A stretch of 45,644 nucleotides of DNA from Mycolicibacterium porcinum. GTDB taxonomy: Bacteria > Actinomycetota > Actinomycetes > Mycobacteriales > Mycobacteriaceae. The notes under the pieces were generated by a model. It saw only the letters and a list, made by a program, of their open reading frames with translations, made no database searches and had not been told where the DNA came from. This document shows, piece after piece, positions 34,623 to 42,523 of this stretch (positions are counted from its first letter, which is position 1; each line of letters begins with the position of its first letter). The stretch spans positions 1 through 45,644 of the forward strand of contig MSTD01000001.1 of assembly GCA_001942045.1 (NCBI GenBank), given 5' to 3'. The translations under genes were made by a program, and so were the position numbers.

Positions 34623-35221
34623 GCCTGCACCCAGGTTTCCGATAGGGCCATCGCCGCCGATTGCGCACGGCCACCGAAGAAGTCGCGCTCCACGGTCGCG
34701 CCGGGCAGTGCCGTCCCGTCCACCATGACGGTGCCCGAGTCGGCCGGCAGGAACACACTGAGCATCTCGTGGCGGCCGGTGCCCGATTCGGCGGCCGGTT
34801 GGTGGACCGCGAACGACGTCTGCAACCGATCCCAGCGCATCACGACCTCGACGCCGCTGACGGTGTCCTTGGCCGTCTCCGTCCAGGTGTCCTCGGTGAC
34901 CTCTTTGGTGAACTCGGCGCTGGTGTGCAGGGTGATGTCCTTGAGTGCACCGGTGGGCCGGAACAAAACGAACTTGGCGGCAAAGTTCTCGATCAGGAAG
35001 CGGGCCAGCGTTTCGTTGTCGGTGAGTCCGAGGGCCGAAGCCTGTTCGGCGTCATAGGGGTCGGTGACGACCAGGGTGAGATGCCCGGCACCGTGGACGG
35101 ATGCGGTGATCCGGAAGAACAACGACAGCGAGGACCAGTTGCCCTCGGGGTCGGTCTTGAGGTAGATGAACGGGTTGTCCCCGGTCCAGTCGACCTTGCC
35201 GGGCAGAACAGTGCTGGTCAT
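34619..35221 (-). CDS. Unrecognised 200-residue protein of the catabolic operon
   Basis: I recognise no named family. The 200-residue protein begins MTSTVLPGKVDWTGDNPFIY and is beta-rich, with segments SSLSLFFRITASVHGAGHLTL, AAKFVLFRPTGALKDITLHT and VSGVEVVMRWDRLQTSFAVH. The C-terminus reads GGRAQSAAMALSETWVQA. No signal peptide, Cys pairs or membrane segment is seen. A clear AAAGGG ribosome site precedes ATG 35221. It overlaps the DUF1116 gene (ATGA) and follows the epimerase gene by 32 bp, so the two may form a functional pair or complex. The mixed beta pattern could be a small enzyme subunit or a binding domain. Confidence 0.75.
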   Translation of the reverse strand: MTSTVLPGKVDWTGDNPFIYLKTDPEGNWSSLSLFFRITASVHGAGHLTLVVTDPYDAEQASALGLTDNETLARFLIENFAAKFVLFRPTGALKDITLHTSAEFTKEVTEDTWTETAKDTVSGVEVVMRWDRLQTSFAVHQPAAESGTGRHEMLSVFLPADSGTVMVDGTALPGATVERDFFGGRAQSAAMALSETWVQA

Positions 35222-35253
35222 GGAAGCCCTTTCTATTCAGTGGAGTGAGGTGA

Positions 35254-36129
35254 TCAGGCGCCGAGCTCGGCGCGCAGAGACAGGAAATCGGTGGTCGGTT
35301 CCCAACCCAACAGTTCCCGTGCATGGCGGTTGCTGAAGATCGATGCCCGGGGATTCAGCTGGAACAGCCTCGGATTGGTGATCTCGGGCAGCTCCCCGAT
35401 GCGGGACCGGTACCAGTCCAGGGTCGGTTCCGGGTGCGACGTGTCATCAGCGCTGAGAAAGAACGTGCCGAATTTCAGGCCGCGCACCTCAAGTGCCTTG
35501 CGGAAGCCGGTGGCGACATCGCGGGCGTGTACGTAGTAGTAGAGCCAGTGTGTTTCCGGATTGTCGATGAAGGCGGTGTACTCGGTGATCGTCTCCGGCA
35601 GCACCACCGCCAGCGGACGCAGGCACAGCACGTCCATGGGGGAGCCGGTGGCGAAGCTGCGCCCCATGGTTTCCATGATCTGTTTACTCACGCTGTAGGC
35701 CTGGACCGGACGCAGCTCATGGCGTTCATCGACCTGCAGGGCCTGTGGCGTCCAGTCCGGCCGCATCTCGGACAATCCGCATGCCGAAATGCTGGAGCAC
35801 AGAACGACTTTGCGGACCTCGTTCTCGGCGGCGGCCTGCAGGACGTTCCAGGTTCCCATGGTGTTGACCCGAATGTACTGCTCCGGTGCGGCGTTCCAGT
35901 CGTAGTCCAGGGCGGCCAGGTGCACGACGGCGTCCGCCCCCTTGGTGGCCCGACGGACGCTGTCCAGATCGGTGACGTCGACCTGCGTGTATTCGACCGG
36001 GGCCTCGGACTGGGCCAGATCGGCGTTGGTGACGTCAAATCCGGATGCAAGCTCATCGACGACATAGCGGCCGACGCGGCCGGAGCCTCCGGTCACGACC
36101 ACCCTGGACAGGTCAGAGAGGTTGGACAT
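35254..36129 (-). CDS. NAD(P)-dependent epimerase/dehydrogenase, extended SDR
   Basis: The 291-residue extended short-chain dehydrogenase has VVVTGGSGRVGRYVVDEL (TGGxGxxG, residues 13-20) for NAD(P), DVTDLDSVRRATKGADAVVH, a catalytic Y145-x-x-x-K149 in QAYSVSKQIMETMG, and the active-site serine region CSSISACG. A GAAAGGAATATCC leader gives the ribosome site. It sits between the Rieske reductase and the 200-residue gene in one minus-strand operon, so it probably oxidises or epimerises an intermediate of the same pathway. The substrate is unknown. Confidence 0.85.
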   Translation of the reverse strand: MSNLSDLSRVVVTGGSGRVGRYVVDELASGFDVTNADLAQSEAPVEYTQVDVTDLDSVRRATKGADAVVHLAALDYDWNAAPEQYIRVNTMGTWNVLQAAAENEVRKVVLCSSISACGLSEMRPDWTPQALQVDERHELRPVQAYSVSKQIMETMGRSFATGSPMDVLCLRPLAVVLPETITEYTAFIDNPETHWLYYYVHARDVATGFRKALEVRGLKFGTFFLSADDTSHPEPTLDWYRSRIGELPEITNPRLFQLNPRASIFSNRHARELLGWEPTTDFLSLRAELGA

Positions 36130-36147
36130 GGATATTCCTTTCGGGAT

Positions 36148-37155
36148 TCAGATATCGAGAACCAAGCGCGCGGTTCTGGCGCGGGAGACGCAGATCATGA
36201 TGGTGTCGTTGGCTTCGCGCTCATCTGGGGTGAGTACCGCATCGCGGTGCTCGGGCAGGCCCTCGACCACAGTGGTCTCACAGGTGCCGCAGACCCCTTC
36301 GGAGCAGGAGAAGTCCACTGCCATACCGTTTTTACGGAGGACCTCCAGAATCGAGCAGCCAGCCGGGACCGGATAACTCGCACCGCTGCGGGCTGCGACC
36401 ACCTCGAAGTCGACGTCCCCGCTGGCATCGATCGGTGCGGCGGCGAAGCGCTCCAGGTTCAGTTGCCAGCCGGCGTCCGCGTGGTGCAATTCAGTGAGCG
36501 CGTCCAGCATCCGGCCCGGGCCACAGGCGTAGACGCCGGTGTTCGGCGACAGCCCCGCCACCAGTCCGCCGAGGTCGAAAAGTCCCATCTCGTCGTCGAC
36601 CCAGATAGTGACCCGGTCTCCACCGAGCGCCAGAAGCTCATCGGCGAAGGCCAACCTGTCCCGGCTGCGCCCCAGGTACACCGCGCGCCAGTGCCGGCCC
36701 GCGGTCGTCGCCGCACGGGCCATCGCCAGGATCGGGGTGATGCCGATACCCCCGGCCACGAACAGGTAGGAATCAACTGTCTCATCGAGCGGAAAGTGGT
36801 TATGCGGCCCCCGAACTCGAACCGTTACACCTTCGTGCAACTGCGCGTGCACATAGGCTGACCCGCCGCGGCCGTCGGGTTCGTCGAGTACGCCGAACCG
36901 GTAGACGCCCCGATCGGTCGGATCCCCGCACAGCGAGTAGTGGCGGATCAGATCGTCGCCGTCCGAGCCCGGCAGCAGAAATTCCAGGTGTGCGCCCGGC
37001 TGCCAGGCCGGTAGTTCGCCACCGCCCGGTGCGGTCAGCTCCAGACCGATGATGCCGGTTGCGGCATCGTGCCGGCCTGTCACCTCTAGCTCGAATATCG
37101 TTGTGGTCGAGGGAATCTGCTGTGTCATCGGCGGCTGATACAGGTCTGCGGTCAT
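36148..37155 (-). CDS. Ferredoxin-NAD(P)H reductase with C-terminal 2Fe-2S (VanB/PDR type)
   Basis: The 335-residue electron-transfer subunit has the flavin motif RHYSLCG (71-77), the nicotinamide-binding GGIGITPI (135-142) and ACGPGRM (210-216), then a plant-type 2Fe-2S domain with C284, C289, C292 (DFSCSEGVCGTC) and C322 (MICVSRA). This is the phthalate dioxygenase reductase layout, which serves Rieske oxygenases and demethylases. ATG 37155 overlaps the stop of the oxygenase gene (ATGA), so electron donor and oxygenase are made together. An upstream in-frame extension lies inside the oxygenase gene and is rejected. Confidence 0.92.
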   Translation of the reverse strand: MTADLYQPPMTQQIPSTTTIFELEVTGRHDAATGIIGLELTAPGGGELPAWQPGAHLEFLLPGSDGDDLIRHYSLCGDPTDRGVYRFGVLDEPDGRGGSAYVHAQLHEGVTVRVRGPHNHFPLDETVDSYLFVAGGIGITPILAMARAATTAGRHWRAVYLGRSRDRLAFADELLALGGDRVTIWVDDEMGLFDLGGLVAGLSPNTGVYACGPGRMLDALTELHHADAGWQLNLERFAAAPIDASGDVDFEVVAARSGASYPVPAGCSILEVLRKNGMAVDFSCSEGVCGTCETTVVEGLPEHRDAVLTPDEREANDTIMICVSRARTARLVLDI

Positions 37156-38318
37156 GACCGCTGCTCGGCGGCGCGGTACTTGTCCACCAGCCAGTGGTTG
37201 AGCGCGACGAGCACCTCTTCCGGAGGGGCGTAGCGCCCGCGCGGGGCGAACCGGGACTGCATGCCGCGCTGCGTGCCGTTCCAGGCCATCTCGTCCTCCC
37301 GCATGACCTCGGCCAGATCCTCGACCTCCTGCTTCCACTCGACGCCGAAATCGGGCAGCGCCAGGGTGGATTCGGGATACATCCAGGTGGACGCGAATTG
37401 CGAACTGCCGGAGGTGGTTCCGGGCAGCCAGTGGAAGTATTTGACCTTGTCGGGCATAGCGATGATCAGTAGGTTCGGGGCGATCGTGACGTAGGCCAGT
37501 TTGGAGCGCTGCTCGCTGGTCAGGTTGGGCAGGAACGGCTGCAACACGCGCCCGGTCTTCGTGGGGGAGGCGCCCTCGTCGACGCTGATCAGTTCGTAGC
37601 CGATGACACCCTTGTCGGCGTCGTTGAACGAGGCGCGGAAGTTGATCTGCTCGGCCGAAGTCGGGTACATCGGCACCCAGGACTGTGAGTGCAGGAACTG
37701 GCAGTGGTAGCACTCGTCGCCGAAAAGCTTCCAATTGAACGCGTAATCGGTGAATGCTTGGGGCGCCGCGGAGTGCAGCGATTCGATGTCCCAGTTGCTC
37801 AGATACTCCGACAGCCCACTCAGACGCTCGGCTAGTGGCGAGATGGTGTCGTCGAAGGTGACGAAGATGAAGCCTTCCCAGAGTTCCGAACGGATCTCGG
37901 GCAGCTTCACATCGGCCTTGTTGAAGCACGGCGAGTCGTTGAGCTGTGGCGCCGACTGGAGTTGGCCGTCGAGCCCGTAAACCCAAGAGTGGTAAGGGCA
38001 TTGGAAGCGCCGCCGGTTTCCGCTGCCCTCGACCAGGAGCATGGCGCGGTGTTGGCAGACGTTGGCCAGCACCCGCACCGCGCCGTCGCGGCCACGCACC
38101 GCCATCAGGGGGTCGTTGGCGACGGTGACAGTGAAGAAGTCGCCGGCGTTGGGGATGTCGTTGGCTCGGCCGATGCAGAACCACTCGTGGCTCCAGACGG
38201 CGTCGAGTTCGAACTGGTGGAATTCTTCGGAGGTGTAGACCGCCGGGGGCATCGAGATCGCGGTGTCGACGTTCTGGTCGCTGGGGGTGAATGACTGGAG
38301 AGGGATCGGGCTGTGCAC
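37152..38318 (-). CDS. Rieske non-haem iron oxygenase, alpha subunit
   Basis: The 388-residue oxygenase has the Rieske centre NVCQHRAML...RFQCPYHSW (C88, H90, C107, H110) and the mononuclear iron site FNWKLFGDECYHCQFLH, with bridging acid E202 and ligands H205 and H210. The distance from NWK to the bridging acid is 4 residues, shorter than the 7-8 usual in carnitine- or naphthalene-type enzymes. The C-terminal half is the helix-grip catalytic domain. The start is GTG 38318 with AAGGAG upstream. It is followed by its reductase and preceded by a DJ-1-type gene. ECYHC resembles N-demethylase/carnitine-type members, suggesting an amine or N-methyl substrate, but this is inference. Confidence 0.9.
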   Translation of the reverse strand: MHSPIPLQSFTPSDQNVDTAISMPPAVYTSEEFHQFELDAVWSHEWFCIGRANDIPNAGDFFTVTVANDPLMAVRGRDGAVRVLANVCQHRAMLLVEGSGNRRRFQCPYHSWVYGLDGQLQSAPQLNDSPCFNKADVKLPEIRSELWEGFIFVTFDDTISPLAERLSGLSEYLSNWDIESLHSAAPQAFTDYAFNWKLFGDECYHCQFLHSQSWVPMYPTSAEQINFRASFNDADKGVIGYELISVDEGASPTKTGRVLQPFLPNLTSEQRSKLAYVTIAPNLLIIAMPDKVKYFHWLPGTTSGSSQFASTWMYPESTLALPDFGVEWKQEVEDLAEVMREDEMAWNGTQRGMQSRFAPRGRYAPPEEVLVALNHWLVDKYRAAEQRS

Positions 38319-38348
38319 GGGGAACTCCTTCGGTGCCGTGTGAACGGG

Positions 38349-38873
38349 TCAGGAAAGGGCGGCGATCAGGGTGCGCATCCAGGCGCCGAGATCGCGGGGC
38401 AGCTGGGCGGTGATCAGGTTGCCGTCGATGACCACCGGCTCGTCGACCCAGTCGGCGCCTGCGTTGCGCAGATCGTCGCGGATGGCCCCGACGCTGGTCA
38501 GGCGTCGGCCCGAAACGATGCCCGCCGAGATGCCGACCCAGGCGCCGTGGCAGACGAACGCGACGGGCTTGGCTGCGGCATCGAACTTGCTCACCAGGTC
38601 GAGTACGGCTGCCGACCGGCGGAGCAGATCGGGTGCGAACCCGCCCGGAACCACGATTGCGTCGAAGTCGTCGGCGCTGAGGTCAGCCACGTCGGCATCG
38701 ACCGGATAGGGGCCGTAACCGGACTTCCCGCGCACCGGTGCCGTTCCGACACCGGCCACGGTGACCTCATAGCCCTCCTCCCGGGCCCGCAGGACGGGAT
38801 AGATCAGCTCGGACTCCTCGAAGAAGTCGGCCGCGAGGACCACGATGCGGGTGGGTTGCTCAGGATTAGTCAT
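38349..38873 (-). CDS. DJ-1/PfpI-family protein
   Basis: The 174-residue protein reads TRIVVLAADFFEESELIYPV at the start (the EE/ES glutamate pocket), then AIVVPGGFAPDLLRR and FVCHGAWVGISAG with nucleophile C108 and the adjacent His. This is the PfpI branch. It is the first gene after the operator and promoter at 38923-38953, so it leads the Rieske operon; the oxygenase GTG follows 30 bp downstream. The frame is open upstream of ATG 38873, but the operator and -10 region occupy that DNA. Roles in the family range from deglycase or hydratase to amidase; a pathway step acting on a carbonyl intermediate is possible. Confidence 0.88.
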   Translation of the reverse strand: MTNPEQPTRIVVLAADFFEESELIYPVLRAREEGYEVTVAGVGTAPVRGKSGYGPYPVDADVADLSADDFDAIVVPGGFAPDLLRRSAAVLDLVSKFDAAAKPVAFVCHGAWVGISAGIVSGRRLTSVGAIRDDLRNAGADWVDEPVVIDGNLITAQLPRDLGAWMRTLIAALS

Positions 38874-38922
38874 GGCAGCTCCGGAAAATCGACTGAGATC
38901 AAGCGATTGGAAAGAACAAACG

Positions 38923-38953
38923 CAAGTGTTCTGTAACACCAAACACTTGTCAA
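38923..38953 (-). promoter_or_regulatory. Promoter and palindromic operator of the Rieske operon
   Basis: CAAGTGTT (38923-38930) and AACACTTG (38942-38949) form an inverted repeat with an 11-bp spacer. Read on the minus strand, TTGACA (38953-38948) is followed after 17 bp by AACACT (38930-38925), itself the inner part of AGAACACT (38932-38925). The palindrome therefore spans from -35 to -10. The same AGAACACT stands at the equivalent place in the MFS promoter at 39765-39772. Confidence 0.65.
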
Positions 38954-39019
38954 GCGTTGGATCTCCGCCGGATCGAGAAGGCGCGGGTCAGCGCGTCTGA
39001 AGAGGCAAGCCCGGTGTGC

Positions 39020-39658
39020 TCAGTGCGGAACGTTGGACACCCAGACAGCGCGGGCGACGCCCGGTCCCTCGTTCCAGAACCGATGGGGGCGGGAGGATTC
39101 GAAGGCGATGGAATCGCCCGGGCCAAGGACAAAAGTGTCGAACTCGACCTGTGCGTGCAGCCGCCCCTCGAGAACCAGGCCGTACTCGTGGCCGTGGTGC
39201 CGGATGAACGCCTCATCCGGCGGTGGCGAGGTGATCTTCGAGTAGATGATTTCCCGGAAATCGAGGCCGGCATCGGTGGTCGGCGTGAGTAGTTCCCAGC
39301 GCACACCCGGGCTCACCTCGATGGCCTGGCGTTCATTGAAACGGCGGATATAGCGGCTCTCGCCTGGGACTCGCGGTACGTCGGGGTCGCCGGCCTGCGC
39401 TGTCGGGCGGCCCGGAGCGGCGCCGTTGTCGAACAGTGAATCCATCGACACGTCGAGCTCCGAGACGATCGCGTACAGCAGGCTGATCGACGGGGCGACC
39501 AGATCGCGTTCGATCTGGGAGAGGTGGCCGGGGGAGACGTTCACACGACGGGACAGCTCGCGAAGCGACATCTGGCGGGCTTGGCGGGCCTCGCGCAACC
39601 GGGCGCCCTGCCCGCGGCTCGGACGACTTCCTGCAGGTTGCCCGTGTGCATCCACCAC
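39020..39658 (-). CDS. XRE-family regulator with C-terminal cupin domain
   Basis: The 212-residue regulator has an N-terminal helix-turn-helix (ARLREARQARQMSLRELSRR, NVSPGHLSQIERDLVAPSIS, about residues 19-65) and a C-terminal cupin (about 135-205: IRHHGHEYGLVLEGRLHAQV then FVLGPGDSIAFESSRPHRFW) that probably senses a small molecule. The layout is that of PuuR-like regulators. The start is GTG 39658; a second GTG follows immediately. It lies between two transcription units whose promoters share AGAACACT, so it is the likely controller of both and of itself. Confidence 0.88.
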   Translation of the reverse strand: MVDAHGQPAGSRPSRGQGARLREARQARQMSLRELSRRVNVSPGHLSQIERDLVAPSISLLYAIVSELDVSMDSLFDNGAAPGRPTAQAGDPDVPRVPGESRYIRRFNERQAIEVSPGVRWELLTPTTDAGLDFREIIYSKITSPPPDEAFIRHHGHEYGLVLEGRLHAQVEFDTFVLGPGDSIAFESSRPHRFWNEGPGVARAVWVSNVPH

Positions 39659-39727
39659 GCCGCGAGTGTAGGTGACCGGTTCGGCGAGGCGGCGGTTCCG
39701 GCCCGTGTGTGTTCCGTGCAGGTTAAA

Positions 39728-39772
39728 AGTGTTCGTTCTCTATTGACAGATTGTTTGCTTTCGCAGAACACT
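39728..39772 (+). promoter_or_regulatory. MFS-amidase promoter with inverted AGTGTTC/AGAACACT sites
   Basis: TTGACA (39743-39748) is followed after 18 bp by AACACT (39767-39772), the end of AGAACACT (39765-39772). A second half-site in opposite orientation, AGTGTTC (39728-39734), lies upstream. The arrangement mirrors the promoter at 38953-38925 and lies in the XRE/MFS divergent region, so the XRE-cupin protein probably binds here. Between this element and TTG 39843 there is a GAGGAG ribosome site. Confidence 0.6.
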
Positions 39773-39842
39773 GTGCTGTGTCCGGGACCACACATAGGGC
39801 GGTTTCGGGACTTCTTGCCCATACTCCGTAGAGGAGATCCGC

Positions 39843-41255
39843 TTGACTACCACTTCGTTCATCGACAACGCCCCGCTGACGCGCTTTCACAAACGGCTGC
39901 TGCTGCAGAGTGCCGGCGGGCCGTTCCTCGATGGCTACCTGCTGAGCATCATCGGCATCGCACTGGTCGGCATGACCCCCGAACTGGGGATGTCCACCGG
40001 CCAGGAGAGCCTGGCCGGTGCTGCGGCGCTGATCGGCATATTCGTCGGCGGCGTGGCATTCGGCCGCATCACCGACCGCATCGGCCGACAGTTGATGTAC
40101 ACCGTCGACCTGTCGGTGCTGGTGGCGGCCTCGGCGCTGTGCGTATTCGTCAACGCGCCATGGCAGGTGATCGCACTGCGGTTCATCATCGGCATCGCGA
40201 TCGGGGCCGATTACCCGATCGCTACCGCGCTGCTCGCCGAATGGCTGCCGGCCAAGAAACGCGGCGCCATGCTGGGATCACTGGTGGTCTTCTGGTTCGT
40301 CGGCGCCACCGTCGCCACACTGGTCGGATTCACCATCTCGGCACTGGCCGGCGACGAAGCCTGGCGATACATGCTCGGAAGCGCGATCATCCCCGGCATC
40401 GCCATCCTGCTCATGCGTATCGGCACTCCGGAATCGCCCCGCTGGCTGCTGTCCAAAGGCCGCGTGGATGAGGCGAAACAGGTTGTGCGCAAGGCGTTCG
40501 GCGAGAACCTCGACCTATCCGGCCTAGAATCCCTCGAGCAGCCTGCCGCAGAGGATCTCGGCTTCCGTGGATTGCTGCGGGGCGTCTATCTCCGCCGGAC
40601 CTTGTTCTGTGGATTCTTCTACCTTGCCGCGGTCACACCGGTGTTTGCGATGTACACGTTCGGGCCGCAAATTCTCGGGTCGTTCGGTCTCGCTGAGGGC
40701 AATCTGGCCAACCTGGGTTACACCCTGATCAGCCTGCTGTTCCTGCTCGGCTGCCTGCCGGCCCTGCGCTGGACCGAGTCGATGGGGCGTCGTCCCCTGC
40801 TGATCTGGTCCTTCGTCGGAATGCTGATCCCGATGGTGGTGCTCGGCATCGCACCCGCAGGCCCGGCATTCCTGGTGATCGGTGCGTTCGCGGTCTACGC
40901 CATCGCGTCGGGTGGGCCCAACATCCTCGAGTGGTCTTACCCCAACGAGATCTTCCCGACCGAGATCCGGGCCACCGCGATGGGCGTGGTCACCGCCGTA
41001 AGCCGCGTCGGCGCGGCGATCGGGACCTTCCTGCTGCCGATCGGGCTGGACCGCTTCGGGACCGGGCCGACCATGCTGGCCGCAGCGGGTCTCACCCTGG
41101 CGGGCCTGGTGGTGTCGATCCTATTGGCTCCGGAAACCCGTAATCGCAGTCTGGCCGAGGCGAGCTCGGACGGCAGTGCATCGGACAGCAGTGCGGGCCC
41201 GGCGACCCGCACCGTCGACGCCGCGGGTGCGACGCAGCCGGCGGGGCAACAGTGA
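39843..41255 (+). CDS. MFS transporter, sugar-porter/aromatic-acid symporter type
   Basis: The 470-residue protein has about 12 membrane segments. The first helix carries GGPFLDGYLLSIIGIAL (acidic D-G-Y used in proton-coupled symport), loop 2-3 has GRITDRIGRQLM (MFS motif A), and the middle loop has GTPESPRWLLSKGR (sugar-porter signature). The start TTG 39843 is supported by the GTAGAGGAGATCCGC leader with GAGGAG. The stop overlaps the amidase GTG by 4 bp (GTGA), so transporter and amidase are one operon. It probably imports the pathway substrate by proton symport. Confidence 0.88.
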   Translation: MTTTSFIDNAPLTRFHKRLLLQSAGGPFLDGYLLSIIGIALVGMTPELGMSTGQESLAGAAALIGIFVGGVAFGRITDRIGRQLMYTVDLSVLVAASALCVFVNAPWQVIALRFIIGIAIGADYPIATALLAEWLPAKKRGAMLGSLVVFWFVGATVATLVGFTISALAGDEAWRYMLGSAIIPGIAILLMRIGTPESPRWLLSKGRVDEAKQVVRKAFGENLDLSGLESLEQPAAEDLGFRGLLRGVYLRRTLFCGFFYLAAVTPVFAMYTFGPQILGSFGLAEGNLANLGYTLISLLFLLGCLPALRWTESMGRRPLLIWSFVGMLIPMVVLGIAPAGPAFLVIGAFAVYAIASGGPNILEWSYPNEIFPTEIRATAMGVVTAVSRVGAAIGTFLLPIGLDRFGTGPTMLAAAGLTLAGLVVSILLAPETRNRSLAEASSDGSASDSSAGPATRTVDAAGATQPAGQQ

Positions 41256-42523
41256 CCCAGCCGTGCGACCTGGGGATCCAAGCGATCGCCGAGCTGATCC
41301 AGCTCGGTGAGCTCACCCCGTCGGAGCTGTTGCAGAGCTGCCTGGACCGCATCGATATCCGTGAACCGGAGGTCGGGGCATGGGAAGTCCTCGACATCGA
41401 GGACGCGCGGTTGCAGGCCAAGGCGCTCGATGACCGCGCCCCGGTAGGGCCGCTGCACGGTGTGCCGGTAGGGGTGAAGGACATCATCGACGTGGCAGGG
41501 CTGCCGACCCGGTGCGGTTCACCGGTTCGCGGCGCAACACCGGCAACGACGGACGCTTGGATCGTCAGGCGGCTGCGTGAGGCCGGGGCCGTCATCCTGG
41601 GTAAGACCGTCACCACCGAATTCGCTTATTTCACACCCGGCAAGACTCGCAATCCGCATGATGTCGAGCGGACCCCCGGTGGGTCGTCCAGTGGATCGGC
41701 GGCCGCGGTCGCCGACCGCATGGTGCCGCTGGCCCTGGGTACTCAAACCGCCGCGTCCACGACCCGGCCCGCCGCGTACTGCGGTGTGGCCGGGTTGGTA
41801 ATGGCACCCGGTCGACTCGACGACGCCGGGATCACCGGCCTGAGCCCCACGCTGGATTCGATCGGATTCCTCGGACGGTCGATCGGCGACCTGCAGCTGG
41901 CCGTCAAGGCGGTATCGGGCTTGGGCCGGGCCGCCATCGCCGGCCGGACGCCGGCGTTGCGCGTCTGCAGCGCAGAACAATTCGGCGATATCGAACCGGC
42001 GATGCGGGAAGCCATGGCGAGTTCTGTTGCCGCACTGCATGACCGTGGTGCCCGCGTCGAGAGGCTGGGATCCGACACGGTGCCGGCATCGCTCGTGCAG
42101 GCGCACCTGGACATCATGGCGGTCGAGGCGACGCGCTCCCTGACCGCTGAATCCGGTCACGTGAGTGCGGAACTGCAAGCGCTGCTCGACCAGGGGCTGG
42201 CAACACCGGCACAGGACTACCGTCAGGCCATCGAACATGCTCGACGGCAACGGGATACCGTCATCGGCCAGCTGCAGGGTTTCGACGCGATCCTGGCTCC
42301 GGCGGCACTGGGTCCGGCGCCGCGCGGCATGGCGACTGGCAGTCCGGTGCTGAGCCGGCCCTGGCAGGTGATGGGACTGAGCTCTGTGGTGATCCCCGGT
42401 CTGCGCGACGCCGACGGCATGCCACTGGGACTCCAGCTGATCGGACGCCCCGACGACGTTGCGGTCCTGCTCGCCGCCGCCGAGTGGGTCGAGCAGGCAC
42501 TGACCCGAACATTCACGGATTGA
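41252..42523 (+). CDS. Amidase, amidase-signature family
   Basis: The 423-residue enzyme has the Ser-cisSer-Lys site of the amidase-signature family: LHGVPVGVKDIID (K76), TPGGSSSGSAAAV (cis-Ser region 145-147), and GTQTAASTTRPAAYCG with the predicted nucleophile S169; the common TGGS is here TAAS. It hydrolyses a carboxamide or related bond in the cytoplasm. It is coupled to the MFS transporter by GTGA overlap and lies in the AGAACACT-controlled island, so the imported compound or an intermediate probably carries an amide. Its 3' end overlaps the convergent MCE gene by 11 bp. Confidence 0.9.
   Translation: MTQPCDLGIQAIAELIQLGELTPSELLQSCLDRIDIREPEVGAWEVLDIEDARLQAKALDDRAPVGPLHGVPVGVKDIIDVAGLPTRCGSPVRGATPATTDAWIVRRLREAGAVILGKTVTTEFAYFTPGKTRNPHDVERTPGGSSSGSAAAVADRMVPLALGTQTAASTTRPAAYCGVAGLVMAPGRLDDAGITGLSPTLDSIGFLGRSIGDLQLAVKAVSGLGRAAIAGRTPALRVCSAEQFGDIEPAMREAMASSVAALHDRGARVERLGSDTVPASLVQAHLDIMAVEATRSLTAESGHVSAELQALLDQGLATPAQDYRQAIEHARRQRDTVIGQLQGFDAILAPAALGPAPRGMATGSPVLSRPWQVMGLSSVVIPGLRDADGMPLGLQLIGRPDDVAVLLAAAEWVEQALTRTFTD

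Noticed and set aside
35323..36861. 512-codon plus-strand frame opposite the epimerase and reductase genes
   Set aside because: The minus strand has catalytic YxxxK and 2Fe-2S cysteines in two proper genes; the plus frame has no recognisable features.
33465..42523. Assigning the island to allantoin/oxamate breakdown
   Set aside because: Only the DUF1116 protein supports it; FdrA, YlbF, allantoinase, ureidoglycolate genes and carbamate kinase are not seen, and a Rieske oxygenase does not belong to that pathway.
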